Shown one piece after another: positions 12,136 through 24,334 of a stretch of 64,000 nucleotides of DNA. How positions within the stretch are numbered: position 1 is the first letter of the stretch; each line of letters starts with the position of its first letter. A program made the position numbers and the translations under genes. The DNA comes from Diphasiastrum complanatum (lineage: Eukaryota > Streptophyta > Lycopodiopsida > Lycopodiales > Lycopodiaceae). The notes under the pieces were generated by a model, which searched no databases, was not told the DNA's origin, and saw only the letters and a list, made by a program, of their open reading frames with translations. The DNA is taken from the NCBI GenBank assembly GCA_029204225.1, contig CM055101.1, positions 61,781,140 through 61,845,139 of the forward strand, read 5' to 3'.

Positions 12136-12683
12136 TGATTCTAAAAATTTACTAATCCATTTATTAAAACATCAAATTACAATGGAAATACAAGAAATCA
12201 AGAAACTAGTCAAAATTCAAGAAGATAGCTAAATGTAGCAAAACTTCACCAAAATAGGCAAAGTAAGGTATCATTATTCATGATTATTGATCATTCACAA
12301 GATTAGGCCTGAAACTAGAGCAAGATCATAGCTCTCATGTGATTGTAGGCACATGAACCATCAATACTATCAAGAAAGCTCTCAAAGAGAAGCTTCAAGA
12401 TCACCAAGAGTTCAAAAATCATAAAAGTAGAATAGCCTCCAAATTAGCACGACTTCCTCTATTAATAGTGGGTCTTTAGTGCGTCTAATTAACATTTGGG
12501 GCCTTATTACCTTAATATGGGCCTTACAACCATTATTATAATTCCCGCCAATACAGATATGGCATGGTTGTTTGCGCCCTTTATTTAACAATTCCAATGA
12601 CTAGTTCTAGTCTAGTTTAGCTCCATGGCCATTTTGGTAATTCATTACTAAGCTCATGGGCCAATTACATACATCACGTGACA
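12136..12683 (-). mobile_element. Element A 3' LTR
   Basis: This is homologous over most of its length to 24980-25526 and 61663-62247. Shared landmarks are TCAAGAAAGCTCTCAAAGAG, GACTAGTTCTAGTCTAG and CTCATGGGCCAATTACATA. On the minus strand it starts TGTCACGTGATG right after the purine tract TAGGGGGAG. The other end is altered or shortened, reading TGATTCT where other copies have TGTCATGTGCC. Confidence 0.8.
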
Positions 12684-12840
12684 CTCCCCCTACTTTAGGC
12701 ATTTTTGCCCTAAAAAATGAAGACCATGTAGTTTTTTCGTCAAGTCTCGTGCTCCATAAGAACTCTGGCTGTCTCCAAAATGTAGGCCATCTCTTTAGGT
12801 AGGAATGATCTTCCCATGTGTTGTCTTTCGTGACAAAATT
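12684..12840 (-). pseudogene. Gypsy A: C-terminal pol tail with chromodomain-like end
   Basis: The minus frame reads TKDNTWEDHSYLKRWPTFWR, then TTWSSFFRAKMPKVGGVSRD. This matches the end of chromoviral gypsy pol, where a chromodomain ...NTWED is followed by a tail running into the polypurine tract. The usual LVKWKG part of the chromodomain is missing, so the fragment is probably cut by the neighbouring copia LTR E. It is the main reason for classing A as gypsy rather than copia. Confidence 0.65.
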
Positions 12841-13577
12841 TCCAGAATTCACACGTGTGGAGATGATCCACAAATATGATAGATCTTGTTAAGCTTTATG
12901 ATAAGCACAATAATCTAATTCTAGATTGAATAGCAAGATCTAGTACAAAACTTATGGCTTAACCACAATCTAGCATGCTAAGAATCAGAGAATGATAGCA
13001 ATGAATCATAAATGAGCAAAAGTACAAGAAATTAGTGTATGAGCATTAGCCTCAACAAGAGTTAGAGAGAGAAAGAGAGAGAGAGAAATGGTGTGGATCC
13101 AAAGTGGCATGAGATAGCTACAAAGCTTTGGTTCTTCATCAAAAAATATGAGAATGGCTACACATATTTATGGAGTTTGAGGTAGTTCGAGGTAGAACCA
13201 CATCCATACACCTTTCAATGACATCTAAAGTGAAAACTAGAGTCTAAGTGACTGTCACATCTCGTGCATAAATCTCTACCTAATTTTACCAAGTGTTCTA
13301 GTTCTAATTAGAATTGTACCAATAATCATGCATGTGTCCATTTCACTTTGTGCATGCCTTGCATGTCACTATGGACCACTTACAATAAATGCATGTGATA
13401 TGCCACGACAAGTATATTATTGTTATTTTCAAGTCTACAATCTATATGCAAGTTGTATTCAATGCTCGAGTTCCATCTAGGCCAAATTTGGCATTTATAT
13501 TTATAAAACAACATACTTGCATAGTACAAAGTTTGTAGCAAGCCTAAAGTCAAGATGGATTATTTTCAATTTCAACA
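12840..13577 (-). mobile_element. Copia E 3' LTR
   Basis: On the minus strand the LTR starts TGTTGAAATTG directly after the purine tract TTAGGAGGAG. It runs about 0.7 kb. Its distal end is uncertain: TGATAGATC at 12877 could be the terminus. However, the palindrome CACACGTGTG at 12850-12859, found in or beside LTRs of other copies, suggests it reaches about 12840 and is truncated there. Confidence 0.6.
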
Positions 13578-13665
13578 CTCCTCCTAAAAACAATCTTTGT
13601 TGACTTGAACATGGATCTTGGTATTGCTCCAAGATTGGTTCTATGCTTGATGAAGGAACTCTTGC

Positions 13666-15749
13666 TCAAAGGTTTGGTAAGCAAATCTGCAATACAAGAT
13701 GATGTGTCGATGTGTCGATGTGCTCCAAGTAGATTTCCCCTCCAATGAGCTTCTCTCTCACGAAGTGATGTGCAACTTCGATGTGTTTGCTCCTTGCATG
13801 GAATATCGGATTGTTGGCAAGGGCTTGGGCTGAAATGTTGTCACACACGATCATAGGTAGATCATCTTCCTTGATTATCTTTAGCCCCACTAGCAACCTT
13901 TTGATCCAAAGCACTTCCTTTGTTGTAGTAGTGAGTGCCTTATACTCAGCTTCACAAGATGAGAGTGATACAGTTTCTTGCTTTTTGGAAAGCCAAGATA
14001 TCAAGTTTCCTCCAAGATATATGACATAAGCACTTGTAGATTTTCGATCTGCTCTATCACTTGCAAAATCTGAGTCAGAATAGCCAACTATAGAAAGATC
14101 TTCACGTTTATACAATAAACCATAGTCAAAAGTTGAAGATATGTATCTAAGCACTCTCTTGGCCATTTTCCAATGATGAATAGTAGGATTTTGCATTGGA
14201 TCCACTTATGAACACTAAAATTTATGTCAGGTCTAGTTATTGTGAGCCAAATTAAGGAGCCTATAAGACTCTTTTTATGTAGACATTACAGTCCGGTTGT
14301 GTAGGATTGAAGTCTAGAGAGTTCAGAAGACTATCGAGCTTCTTATACCAAGCTCGTGATGCATGTTTTATACCATAGATGCATCTCTGCAACCAACAGA
14401 CATATTGTCGATTGTCAAGATCTTCAAATCCTTCAGGCTGCTTCATGAAGATTTTCTCCTCTAGAACTCCATGGAGAAACGCTTCTTTCACATCAATTTG
14501 GTGAATTTCTAGATTGTGTTGTGTGGCGTATGCAAGGAGTAGTCGTATGCTTGTCATCTTGACCATCGACGAATATGTGTCAAAATAATCAACACCATAT
14601 CTGTGTGTGTAGCCCTTTGCGACAAGCCTTGCCTTGTAGCGGCCAATGGTGCCATCTGATTTCAACTTCTTCTTGTATACCCACTTGCAGTTGATGATTT
14701 TTCTGTTTTCTGGCAGTGGCTTTAATGTCCATACCTTGTTTTGCCTCATCGACTCGATCTCCTTTGACATTGCCTACTTCTTGAATTCTCCCTCTGGACT
14801 CTGGATAGCTTATTGATATGTTGTTGTCTCTTCAATGACGCTGCAGTACTCGAACTGCATGTCTTCACTCCACTGAAGATTGTTAGCATAACGGTTTGGA
14901 GGTCTTCTTTGTCTTGTTGACCTTCTAGGTTCGTTTCGTCACTGCTCGAATGTTTCTTGTTCGTGGGGTTGATCTTATACTTCTTGCTGCTCTGGAGTCT
15001 ATGGCTCAACATTATGATTTGATGTCTATCCTCGATCTCCCTCTTGAATAGGCAGCAATGTGAAGATCTCATGGCCTCTTTCATCTTTTAGTCCACTGAG
15101 GGAATGTGGACTCATCGAACTTCACATCTCTGCTCGAAACAACCTTTTTCATGGTTGGGTTGTAGAGCCTGTACACTTGTGTTCTGTTCGAGTACCCGAC
15201 CATGATCGTTTGTTCTGATTTATCATCAAATTTGCTTCTCTTTTCTTTTGGAATGTGCTTGTATGCTACACATCCAAACACACGTACATATGAGAGATCA
15301 GGCTTTCTACCTGTCCACATTTCATACAGTGTCTTATCTTCCAGTGCTATCGTTGTTGATCTGTTCTGTAGGTGTATAGCTGCAGCTATTGCCTCAGCCC
15401 AGAATTGACTTGGCAATTGAGCCTGTGCCATCATGCATCTAGTTTCTTTGACTAGCGTTTTGTTTCTTATCTCCACGACACCATTATATTTTGGTGTGTA
15501 TGCAGGAGTGAGCTCGATCCCTTGTTCTTGGCAGAATCTTGAAAACTCTTTGCTCTTGTACTCACCTCCATTGTCAGATCTGATAATCTGTATCTTTTTC
15601 GAGGTGTGTCTCTCTGCAAATGTCATGAACTTCTTGAAGGAATCAAATACTTCAGATTTCTTCTTTAGGTAGTAGATCATAGTCATCCGACAGTAGTCAT
15701 CTATGAATGTCAAGAAGTACCTCGATCTTGAGAGCGAATCCATTTTCAT
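13666..15749 (-). pseudogene. Copia E: integrase-RT-RNase H remnant
   Basis: Going down the minus strand, the integrase core lies at 15749-15081 with YFLTFIDDYCRM, IIRSDNGGEYKSKEF and GVVEIRNKTLVKETR. A linker follows. RT at 14770-14261 has IINCKWVYKKKLKSDGTIG and LEIHQIDVKEAFLHGVLEE. RNase H at 14205-13666 has LSIVGYSDSDFASDRADRKS and SSCEAEYKAL. The catalytic YVDD of RT is absent: the frame passes from CNVYIK almost directly to GSLIWLTITRPD, so about 100 or more residues are deleted. The integrase N-terminal zinc region is also missing at 15750. It is non-functional, and its 3' LTR follows at 13577. Confidence 0.88.
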
Positions 15750-15774
15750 CGAGTTAGAATTAAAGTAGAATCAC

Positions 15775-16040
15775 TGTGTTATTGTACTGTGGGTCCTATC
15801 AGTGGATAAGGATCATTTGGCCTCACCACGAGGCAAGTCGACGAGACACGCGTCCTGCCCACGACAATCATGGGTTGCCTGAGTGAACAACTATATGTAA
15901 AGTGTAATTTCATTTTGAGAAATATAGTTGCTATGTGAGCTTGCTGTGTAGAGTGTTTTCTGTCTGTGTTACTGTGTAGCATGATCTATGTTCCTGTGCA
16001 AAGCAAATTCTAAGTTGGTATCAGAGTCGTACAGGGAGTG
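15775..16040 (+). mobile_element. Copia F 5' LTR end with primer-binding site
   Basis: An LTR-like stretch is followed by TGGTATCAGAG at 16016-16026, complementary to initiator tRNA-Met as in copia leaders. It is in the plus orientation, opposite to E on its left, and is cut at its left side. It may be the 5' end of plus-strand element G, whose gag starts near 19200, with element H inserted between them. The 3-kb gap makes this an inference. Confidence 0.5.
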
Positions 16041-16721
16041 TGTTAAAAATTCACAATTCTAGCTTGACTAGTTTTGGTCATATGACTTGTAAATAGTTAG
16101 ATGGTCATGATGTGGCTTGTCACACGTGCCAAATAGCATAGGATTCCATTCATAAGGATGTTCTCAAGTAGACCTAAGTGTTAGAACCTTTGGAATGAGT
16201 CCAAATTATGCTTAGATACAAGGGAGAAAAAATAGGAGCTATTTTTGGTAGTTTTTGCATTGTTGAGGGATCTCCAAGATTCCAACCTTAACCTGGTAGG
16301 GATGAAAGATCCACCAAAATTAGCATTAGGGATAGGTTTAGGGCTACTCATAACTGCCCAAAACCGTGATGGATCATGTATATATAGGTGATGATATCTC
16401 ACCAAAATTAATCAAGCAATTTCATGATTTTTCTCTCATAATGGTGCAATTGCTCTCTATGTTCATAATTGTTTGAGTACTTGTGATTACTAATGATTAT
16501 AGATTGAATGTAGGTCTGGTGTACAGTACTCAGACTGTGGGAGGCCGTACTTTCACACGTGTGAAGCCTTCTTCAAGGATTTGGGCCATTTAGTGAGGTT
16601 CAAGCATAGATTTTTGATGGATTTTGATGGTTATACTTGTGCTAATCTTATGAAATCATAATCTATTGTTTCCCTCATCATTTCAAGTGTTTTAGGATCC
16701 TTATTTGCTGTAATTTCTACA
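16041..16721 (+). mobile_element. Copia H 5' LTR and primer-binding site
   Basis: The LTR of about 681 bp starts TGTTAAAAATTC and ends TTTCTACA. TGGTATCAGAGCC follows at 16722-16734, the tRNA-Met primer site. It carries GGCCGTACTTT then CACACGTGTG at 16554-16563. The pol remnant 17122-18880 lies downstream in the same orientation. No matching 3' LTR is present: the element is cut inside RNase H. Confidence 0.8.
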
Positions 16722-17121
16722 TGGTATCAGAGCCTAAAGGCTGAAATGAGCTAAATCCTTGGTTTTCATTCAATTTGATCACAATTTTTGATCTAAATCT
16801 TGTGTAGATTGGATCTTAGCATCTAGTATTGATTCTAGAACTCAAAGTGAGTCAAATACATTGGAGATTTGTGTTGTGTGACTTCATTTGCAGGTGTTTA
16901 GGTGTCTAAAACCAGAAGCAAAGTTGAATTCAATTCACATTACCAAGATAGCAAGTTTTGCTTGCTCCAAGCATTGATTTCTAAGCGAGTTTTGGAGGTG
17001 ATTTCATAGAGGAGGCTTTCTAGCATTCAAGGAGAGGGAAGATCAGAGTTTTGGGGACTCTTCAAGGCTGTTCTAAGTTGTAGTAGACACATCCTAAAGT
17101 GATTTAGGTTCAATCCAACCA

Positions 17122-18880
17122 TTGCTTGTATGTGCAAACTACTTGATGAATAGGGTGTCTTGCAAAGCAATTGAAGGCAAAACTCCTTATGAGATGCTGT
17201 ATGGAAAGAAACCCAATCTTAATCACTTGAAAGTTTTTGGGTGTATATTTTATGTGCATGTGCCATTGGAAACAAGATCCAAGGAGGATCCATCTTCCAC
17301 AAGAGGGATCATGCTTGGATATGCAAGCTCAAGCAAGGGCTACAAAGTCTATCTCCCATCCTTGAACAAATTTGTTGTTTCAAGGGATGTCATCTTTGAT
17401 GAACATCATATGCATATGCTTGAAGAAGGCTCAAGTGCTTCAACAATCAAGAAGAAGATGGCCGAGGAGCAAGATCTTGGTTTTGAGGAGGAGCTCATGG
17501 AGGAGCAAGCACTAAACCCACCTATCACACCAAGGAGATCTTCAAGGGAAAAAGTGGAGCCATCAAGGCTCACATATCAAGGCAAAGGACATCAAGTTGA
17601 GGGTATCTCATCCACTTCTTATGATTTATCTAGTTTTGAAGAACCATCTAATGTTGAAGATGCATTGAACTCCAAAGAATGGTATAAAGCTATGTTGGAT
17701 GAGTATGATGCCTTGATTGAGAATGAAACTTGGTTGCTTGTTGAGAGACCTCAAAGGAATGTAATAGGATCCAAGTGGGTCTTCAAGCTTAAGTTGAATG
17801 CAAATGGGAGTGTTAACAAACATAAAGCAAGATTAATTGCAAAAGGTTATGCTGAAGAGAGAGGGATAGACTATGAGGAAACTTTTGCACTCGTGGCCAA
17901 GATGGTCACAATAAGGCTAATCATTGCACTTGCATCACATTTTGGATGGATTCTATGTCAAATGGATGTCTCTAATGCTTTCTTGAATGGTTTTTTGGAA
18001 GATGATATCTATATGGAGCAGCCACAAGGGTTCATCAAGCATGGAATGGAGAACAAAGTATGCCATCTCCAAAGAAACATCTATGGCTTGAAGCAAGCCT
18101 CGAGATCTTGGAATTCAAGACTACATTGCTATCTTATTTCACTTTCTTTTGTTCAAAGTGAATATGATCCCACTCTTTACATTAAGTTTGATGATGTTGG
18201 TATTGTACTTTTACTCATTTATGTAGATGACATCATCATTAGTGGAAATAGTGTTGATGGTATTGAAAAAATCAAGATAGATCTATCCTTAGAGTTCAAG
18301 ATGGTAGATCTAGGGTGTCTTCACTTCATCTTAGGCATAGAAGTACTTAGAGGGTCTCATTTTATCTTTATAAGTCAAGTAAACTATGCTCAGAGTCTTT
18401 TGAAGAAGTTTACGATGGAAGTATGCAAAAGTGTTGACACACCAATGGAGCAAGATGTAAAAGTGCCAAATGAAGATGATGAAAGATCCTTCATGGAAAT
18501 CACTTTGTTTAGGCAACTTATAGGTTCCTTAATGTGGAATAACTAGACCAGGTCTTAGCTTTAGTGTATGTAGGTTGAGCCAATCCATGCAAAAGCCATT
18601 GAATATCCATTGGAAAACGGCTAAGAGGATTCTAAGATACATCTCGGGTACATTGGATTTTGGGATTCTATATAGAGGATGTGATTAACCTTCATGCATT
18701 TAGTGATTCAGATTTTGCAGGGGACAAGAGGGATAGGAAATCAACAAGTGCCTATTCAACTTTCATAGGAGAAGGTGTGGTTTCATGGCTTTCAAAAAAG
18801 CAAGAAACTATATCTCTATCTTCAAACGAGGCCGAGTACAAAGCTTTGACAACCACTACAAAGGAGGTACTTTGGACCCA
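17122..18880 (+). pseudogene. Copia H: integrase C-term, RT and RNase H; longest ORF in the window
   Basis: An open frame of 474 codons (17122-18546) starts inside the integrase, not at a true start. It shows NYLMNRVSCKAIEGKTPYEM, LKVFGCIFYVHVPLETRSK, then a linker with TPRRSSREKVEPSRL. RT follows with VIGSKWVFKLKLNANGSVNK, MDVSNAFLNGFLEDDIYMEQ and LLLIYVDDIIISGN, retaining YVDD. After a stop at 18546 the RNase H continues with AFSDSDFAGDKRDRKSTSAY and SSNEAEYKALTTTTKEVLW, then ends abruptly at about 18880. Gag, protease and the integrase N-terminus are missing: the leader after the primer site joins integrase near 17.1 kb. It is a deletion derivative, with RT less decayed than its neighbours, so probably a younger insertion. 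Confidence 0.9.
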
Positions 18881-19199
18881 AACGAAAGGCTATAACCTCC
18901 AAACGAAGGGCACCTGGACTATACCTACAAGTACGGTACAGCAAATCAGAGCGATTGCAATGGAAAAAGTGTTCGGAGTACGCTAGAAGTGATTTTACCA
19001 GTCCACTGGGCACGTTGTTAGGAGTTGACGATTGAGTGCATTTCGGAAGGCGACGCCGATTTGGCTTTCAAATTGGTGGAAAAGCGGCGAGTGGCCTAGT
19101 AAGGGAAAAAGTGCAGGTCATTATTTTCAACTTCTGACATCACTGTTGGCCTCGACATACTGTTTTTAGCCTACGCCAGAAGTTTCAAGCAATTTTGCG

Positions 19200-22100
19200 A
19201 TGACAAACATGGGAGAGTCCATTTTGAGTGAAAGTAGCAAATTGGATGGGATTTCTAACTATGTAGTGTGGAAATTCAAAATGAAAAACATACTGATGGA
19301 GAAAGACGTGTGGGAAGTCGTCACAGGTGATGAGAGAAGGCCGCCAAATGAGAGATGGACTGCATTCTATTGGTGAGCGCATACGTGATGTGGAGCTGGT
19401 GCACAATGCAATGTGTGGCATTGCAGAACCCTATCAGATGTTTGTGAGCGGAATAGCATCAAGATAAAGATTGCCAACCTTTGACGAGCTCACATGAATC
19501 TTGATTTAGGAAGAGCAACATAGAGAAGTGGTGTAAGCTAGACGTCAAAATACTGACAATCAAGCACTTGCGACACACCAAAAATAAGGCAAAGGCAAAG
19601 GCAAGAAAAATTCTAAGCAGCAATTTGCCAAGTCTCAGGAGGACGAGGGATCTTCTAGTAAAACTAAGAAGAAAGGAAAGTGCTTCCATTGTGGTAAAAA
19701 GGGCCATTGGAAGAGTGAATGTCGCAAATTTCTGGCGGAACAAGGCAAGGGGAAACCAAAACAAGCAGGTAACCTTGTCGATGAGGGTGAGATTGAAGAC
19801 TCTAGTATCTTCATATCTGCATTGTCATCTAATCAAGATGATCAGGCATGGTATATTGACTTGGGAGCCACAAGACACATGACAAGTAACAAGAATTGGT
19901 TCAGTAGTTTGAAGGTGTTGGATAATGGAACATCTGTTTCACAAGCAAATGGTGAGGTGTGCAAGATCAAGGGGATAGGCACCGTTTCAATCCAACTACT
20001 TGATGGCAAAAGCAGGATGATCAAGGAGGTACTTTATGTACCAGGTTTGAAGAAAAATCTACTTTCTGTTGGAGTCATTACTGATCAAAAGTTGAAAGTA
20101 GAATTTGCCCATGATCGTTGCTTTGTAAAGGATGTGAACCAAAAGTTCAAAGTTATTGCAGATGGAGTAAGAGAGCCCAATACAAAATTATACAGGTTGA
20201 ATGCTACAATTATGGGGCAACATGGACTTGTATCATCCATTCCATCGCAAACTGTGTTGTGGCATAAGAGGCTTGGTCACTTGAACTTGGGAAGTCTCAA
20301 AGAACATCCGGGATTTAATCCACACAGATTTATGCGGGCCTATGAGGACCATGTCCTTAGGTAAAGCCTTCTATTTTATGACCTTTATTGATGATATGTC
20401 ACGTAAGACGTGAATCTACTTCTTGAAGAAGAAATCAGATGCATTTGATAACTTCAAGAGCTTCAAAGCATTGGTTGAAAATCAGACAGGTAGGAAAATC
20501 AAAGTCCTAAGATCAGATAGTGGAGGTGAGTACAAGTCTAATGACTTCAATGATCTTTGCGATCAATGTGGGATTAAAAGACAATTTACGCAAGCTCATA
20601 CTCCTGCTCTCAATGGTGTAGCTGAGCGCAAGAATTGTACGAAATGTGGAAAGTGCCAGATCTATGCTAGCTGAGATGAAACTACCAAAAGATTTTTGGT
20701 CAGAAGCATGTAGCACGACAGTCTATCTTCAAAATAGAAGTCCTACCATTGCCATACCAAAGATAACACCTGAGGAAGCATTCACAAAGAAGAAGCCAAA
20801 GGTGAACCACTTGCGAATCTTTGGATGTAAGGCCTTTGTACACATTCCTAAGGAAAAGAGACGTGAACTTGGTGTAAAAGCTATCAAGTGCATATTCCTA
20901 GGATATGATGATCGTGTGAAGGGGTATAGATGTTTTGATCCAGTGGAAAACAAGATCCATATAAGCCATGATGTTATCTTTGATGAATCCAAGATGTATG
21001 AAGACGAGGATGTTGAGAAGATAGACACATCCAATGGGAAAGATGGTATAGTGAGGATACCACCTGATGATGATCCATTCATTGACCTTTTGAGTGATGA
21101 ACATGAGGATACATCTCAAGATACTACTACTCAACCTCAAGAGACAGGTTGGAGAGGTAGGGACAAACCTTTTGGTGCAAGAAGGATTGAAGTTGCAGGT
21201 GACAAACGCAAGGAGAAAGATGTACCATGGGATACATTTTCACCAGGAAGCCGATCACCTAAGTGGTTTGAGAGATTGTTGGAGAGCCGCGACATAGATG
21301 ACTTTCCAGGATCATCTAACCAGCGAGAGCTATGAAGATCAACAAGAGAGAAGACTCAACCTGAAAGGTATAAAGCAAATTATGCTCTCTTATCTAGCAT
21401 TATTCAAAGCAAAGAACCTTCGACTTATGGTGAAGCGAAGGATGATGACATTTGGGTCAAGGCCATGGGAGAGGAGATGGAGTCAATTACTAAGCATAGT
21501 ACATGGGACTTAGTAGAACCACCAGTTGGCAAGAAACCCATTGGTTGCAAATGGGTATACAAGACTAAGTACCATGCAGATGGAAGTTTAGCAAAGTACA
21601 AGGCAAGATTGGTGATTAAAGGGTATGCACAAAATAAAGGCATCGACTATGAGGAGACCTTTGCGCCGGTTTGTAAGTGGAATACTCTACGTCTACTTGT
21701 TGCTTTAGCTTCACATTTTGGTTGGCCTTTGCATCAGATGGATGTGAAATCTGCTTTTCTAAACGATGAGTTAGAAGAAGAAGTGTTCATGGATCAACCT
21801 TTGTAGCAAAAGGACAGGAAAATAAATTATGTCACTTGAAGAAAGCACTTTATGGTCTTAAACAAGCACCACGTGCGTGGTATAGCAGGATTGATGCTTA
21901 CTTTTGTTCAAAGGGGATGGGTGAGAACACATTCTGGTCCAAATATTTATGTCTTATGCTTTGATGGTATGGTTGATTTGATTGCTCTTTATGTTGATGA
22001 CTTGATTATCACGAGAAATAATCAAGAGATGATAGACATGATCAAGAAAGACCTCATGGAACAATTCGAGATGACAGATCTCAGCCTGCTGCTGAGTCGT

Positions 22101-22241
22101 GAAATTCATGTTGTTCATTGTAGCATAGAAGAACAACTAGTTGATATTTTCACTAAGCCACTTACTGGAGAAAATTTTGATAAGTTTAGATCAGCTCTAG
22201 CACAGAAGAATGTATTGCTAGATAAGGTATCAGACTATTAA
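19200..22241 (+). pseudogene. Copia G: gag-protease-integrase-RT remnant
   Basis: Plus strand, in order: gag start MTNMGESILSESSKLDGISN near 19200, zinc knuckle CFHCGKKGHWKSEC near 19681, and protease WYIDLGATRHMT near 19853. Next come the pre-integrase motif VLWHKRLGHLNLGSLK, the integrase core with FMTFIDD and VLRSDSGGEYKSNDF, and RT with GCKWVYKTKYHADGSLAKYK. RT continues with [20 protein letters not shown] and LIALYVDDLIIT, and the RNase H tail has EQLVDIFTKPLTGENFDKF. Lesions are the protease active site DSG changed to DLG, loss of the integrase CxxC segment near 20310, frameshifts near 20640, stops at 20418 and 21806, and a deletion joining RT (MTDL) to the RNase H tail near 22085. Inactive. 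Confidence 0.9.
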
Positions 22242-22267
22242 GTTTGATCTTAGCTGATAAGGTATTG

Positions 22268-22895
22268 CTAGATTGAACCAACATTTGTTGGCTGTATGGC
22301 TGGTTTGTGACAGTGATCACAGGAAGAAGATTGTTGATTCGAGGACTTCGTCTTCTCGAATCTAGGTTTGTTCTTGTTTTTCTTCCTTCCTTTCGTGAAG
22401 AGGGACTTCTCTTGATCACTGCTTCCTTCTGCTTTGTCCCTCATCAATCTTTTATTAGCAACAAGACTGATCGCTTTGTTGAATGTCATATCTAGTAGAC
22501 TCAATATGAGCATTCTCAACGGCTGATAGGACGTCGGTAGAGACTTCATGATGTATATCAGTTGTTGTGGTGCTGGGTCCTGGTGCTCGTCCTGATGCAG
22601 CGAGTTGAGAGAAGATCGTACTGATCTTCTCAACATGCTGATCTAATTGGTTGCCATCCCATCGTATGGATTGCAGCTAATTGTGAAGATGCATCACTGA
22701 GGCTGTTGTTCTCACTTCATACTTCTGTTTTAATCTTTCCCATGCTGCATGGCTGCTTTCGCAGTCTTCAATCTGGATGAGTAGATCTTCATTAATGGAC
22801 GAAATGATGATCGCCATTGCACACTCATCCTTTCTGATCCATTCAGCTCTCCTCGGGTCTCCCTCTGGAGGCTGCACCTCTGAGAGTTCGGTCAC
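22268..22895 (-). pseudogene. Copia D: gag remnant
   Basis: The minus frames encode copia gag (UBN2 type): RKDECAMAIIISSINEDLLI, CESSHAAWERLKQKYEVRT and QLIYIMKSLPTSYQPLRMLI. The beginning of a zinc knuckle (CDHCHK) follows before the frame is lost near 22268, where plus-strand element G ends. A frame break lies near 22640-22680. The 5' LTR and primer site lie just upstream (higher coordinates). The pol genes of D are not present. Confidence 0.8.
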
Positions 22896-23053
22896 CGACC
22901 AGATGTCTTCACCCTTCAGAAGTGTTTTGATTTTGAATTTTCATATCCTATAATTTGCGCCATCAAGACTGATTGCTACTCTTGTCTAGATCGTTGTAGC
23001 CATATTGTGTTGTCTAGAAAATCACTGCTTAGATATCAGTAGTGATAACCTGA

Positions 23054-23812
23054 GGCTCTAATACCATGTCGCGAACTGGTTTGGTTTCGTTGTCGTGAAC
23101 GATTTTGTTTCTTTTGAATTTTCTTTTGTGCGAAAGCTTCACAAGAACCTAGACACGCGACTACACATCACAAAACAGATTCCATTCTAGCAATCAAGAT
23201 GGCGTAAAATAAGGAGATGCACGAAAATAGAGCAATCAATGATCAGTTTGATTTTTAGAGTGAGATCTTCAGTGTCTCGCTCGTTGGCGGCCTGACGCTC
23301 TGCTCTTTCGATGTGTTCTACTCGTTGGTAGACTTTCATGCACAACTATTTCGTTTCTTGTCTTTTTCTTTTCTGCTTTACTCTCTGTATCTATTTTGAT
23401 CCAAGATAATAGTTTTTGTCTCCATTGTGTGGAGTTTACAAGATAGCTAAACAGAGAATTACAAGAGTAATTAAGACTAATCAGCTAATCAGTTACTCTC
23501 CGTTATTACTACCCGTTTTAGCTGGGTGTGAAGTTTAAGACTGCAAGCCCATTGAGCTGCCAGTTGGTAGCGCGAAAGATTCTCTTTCATTTCCTTTCGT
23601 TTCTTTCGTTTCTTTTCGTTTTTTGTCGCTTTGCGGTCCTGGAGGCATGTTTGATATTCGCAAATGATTCGCGAATCGTTCGTCCTTCGTTTGTCCTGGA
23701 AGCACATTGACTTTCGCAAATTGCTTGATCTTCGTGAATCGTTCAACCTTCGAGTCAAGGTTTGTTGACTTTTGCGTCATGGCAAAGTTGCAGGAGTTCA
23801 CCATTTCTGACA
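23054..23812 (-). mobile_element. Copia D 5' LTR with primer-binding site
   Basis: On the minus strand the LTR runs from TGTCAGAAATGG (23812) to GTTCGCGACA (23067), 746 bp. The primer site TGGTATTAGAGCC follows (23066-23054). The LTR is rich in TTCGCGAA- and GCGAAC-like words, with many near 23640-23750. Its right edge sits directly beside the gypsy A gag frame, suggesting D inserted in A gag. A gag remnant of D follows downstream. Confidence 0.8.
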
Positions 23813-23820
23813 AACTGAAA

Positions 23821-24129
23821 TTATTTATCCAATTTGTGTAGCCATTCTTCCACCTCTATAGTATCGGTGTTTCCATTGAAGTTAGGCATGAAGATTTTAT
23901 CTTTAAAATCATTACCATACCTCTTAAACCCTTGATTGTTTTGAGCACAATCCATAATACTCATATGAGTATTAAAATTTATAGCATTTCGATAATGAGA
24001 TGGGAATTTGTTGTATGACTTGAGCTCTTGTAGTACCCATTGTTGTGGATCTTGAGCAGCCACACCAGTAGGATGAAGTCCAGAAGCTTGAAGTGGAAAA
24101 TCGTTTGGTGTTGGAAAAGTTGGTTGCAA
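23821..24129 (-). pseudogene. Gypsy A: gag fragment
   Basis: The minus frame of about 102 codons ends with IFMPNFNGNTDTIEVEEWLH, the pattern of plant Ty3/gypsy gag (a FNG...EEWL motif near the start of the retrotransposon gag domain). The frame stops where copia LTR D begins, so the rest of gag is missing. It lies about 0.85 kb downstream of the A primer site, the expected place for gag. Confidence 0.65.
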
Positions 24130-24179
24130 CCAAATAGGATGATAATCTCCAGACTGTTTCTGTGCATTCTCTCACGGCT

Positions 24180-24334
24180 GGGAAGAAGGTCAATGGTAGA
24201 GAGAGAGATCTCAACCGCAGGAGAGAGAAGAGAGAGAAAGATCTCAACCGGAGGAGAGAAACGATAGAGAGAGAGTAAACTTAACCGAATGAGAGAGAAC
24301 GGTAGAGAGAGAGAGAGAGAGAGGCGCCTGGTGC
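24180..24334. repeat. GA-rich degenerate repeat in the A leader
   Basis: Repeated variants of GAGAGAGA with intervening TCTCAACCG or CTTAACCG words form a degenerate tandem array, ending in an uninterrupted GA run. A small two-copy repeat containing AAATGGTAGTTAGGGTTA follows at 24370-24420. It lies in the untranslated leader of element A. Confidence 0.7.
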
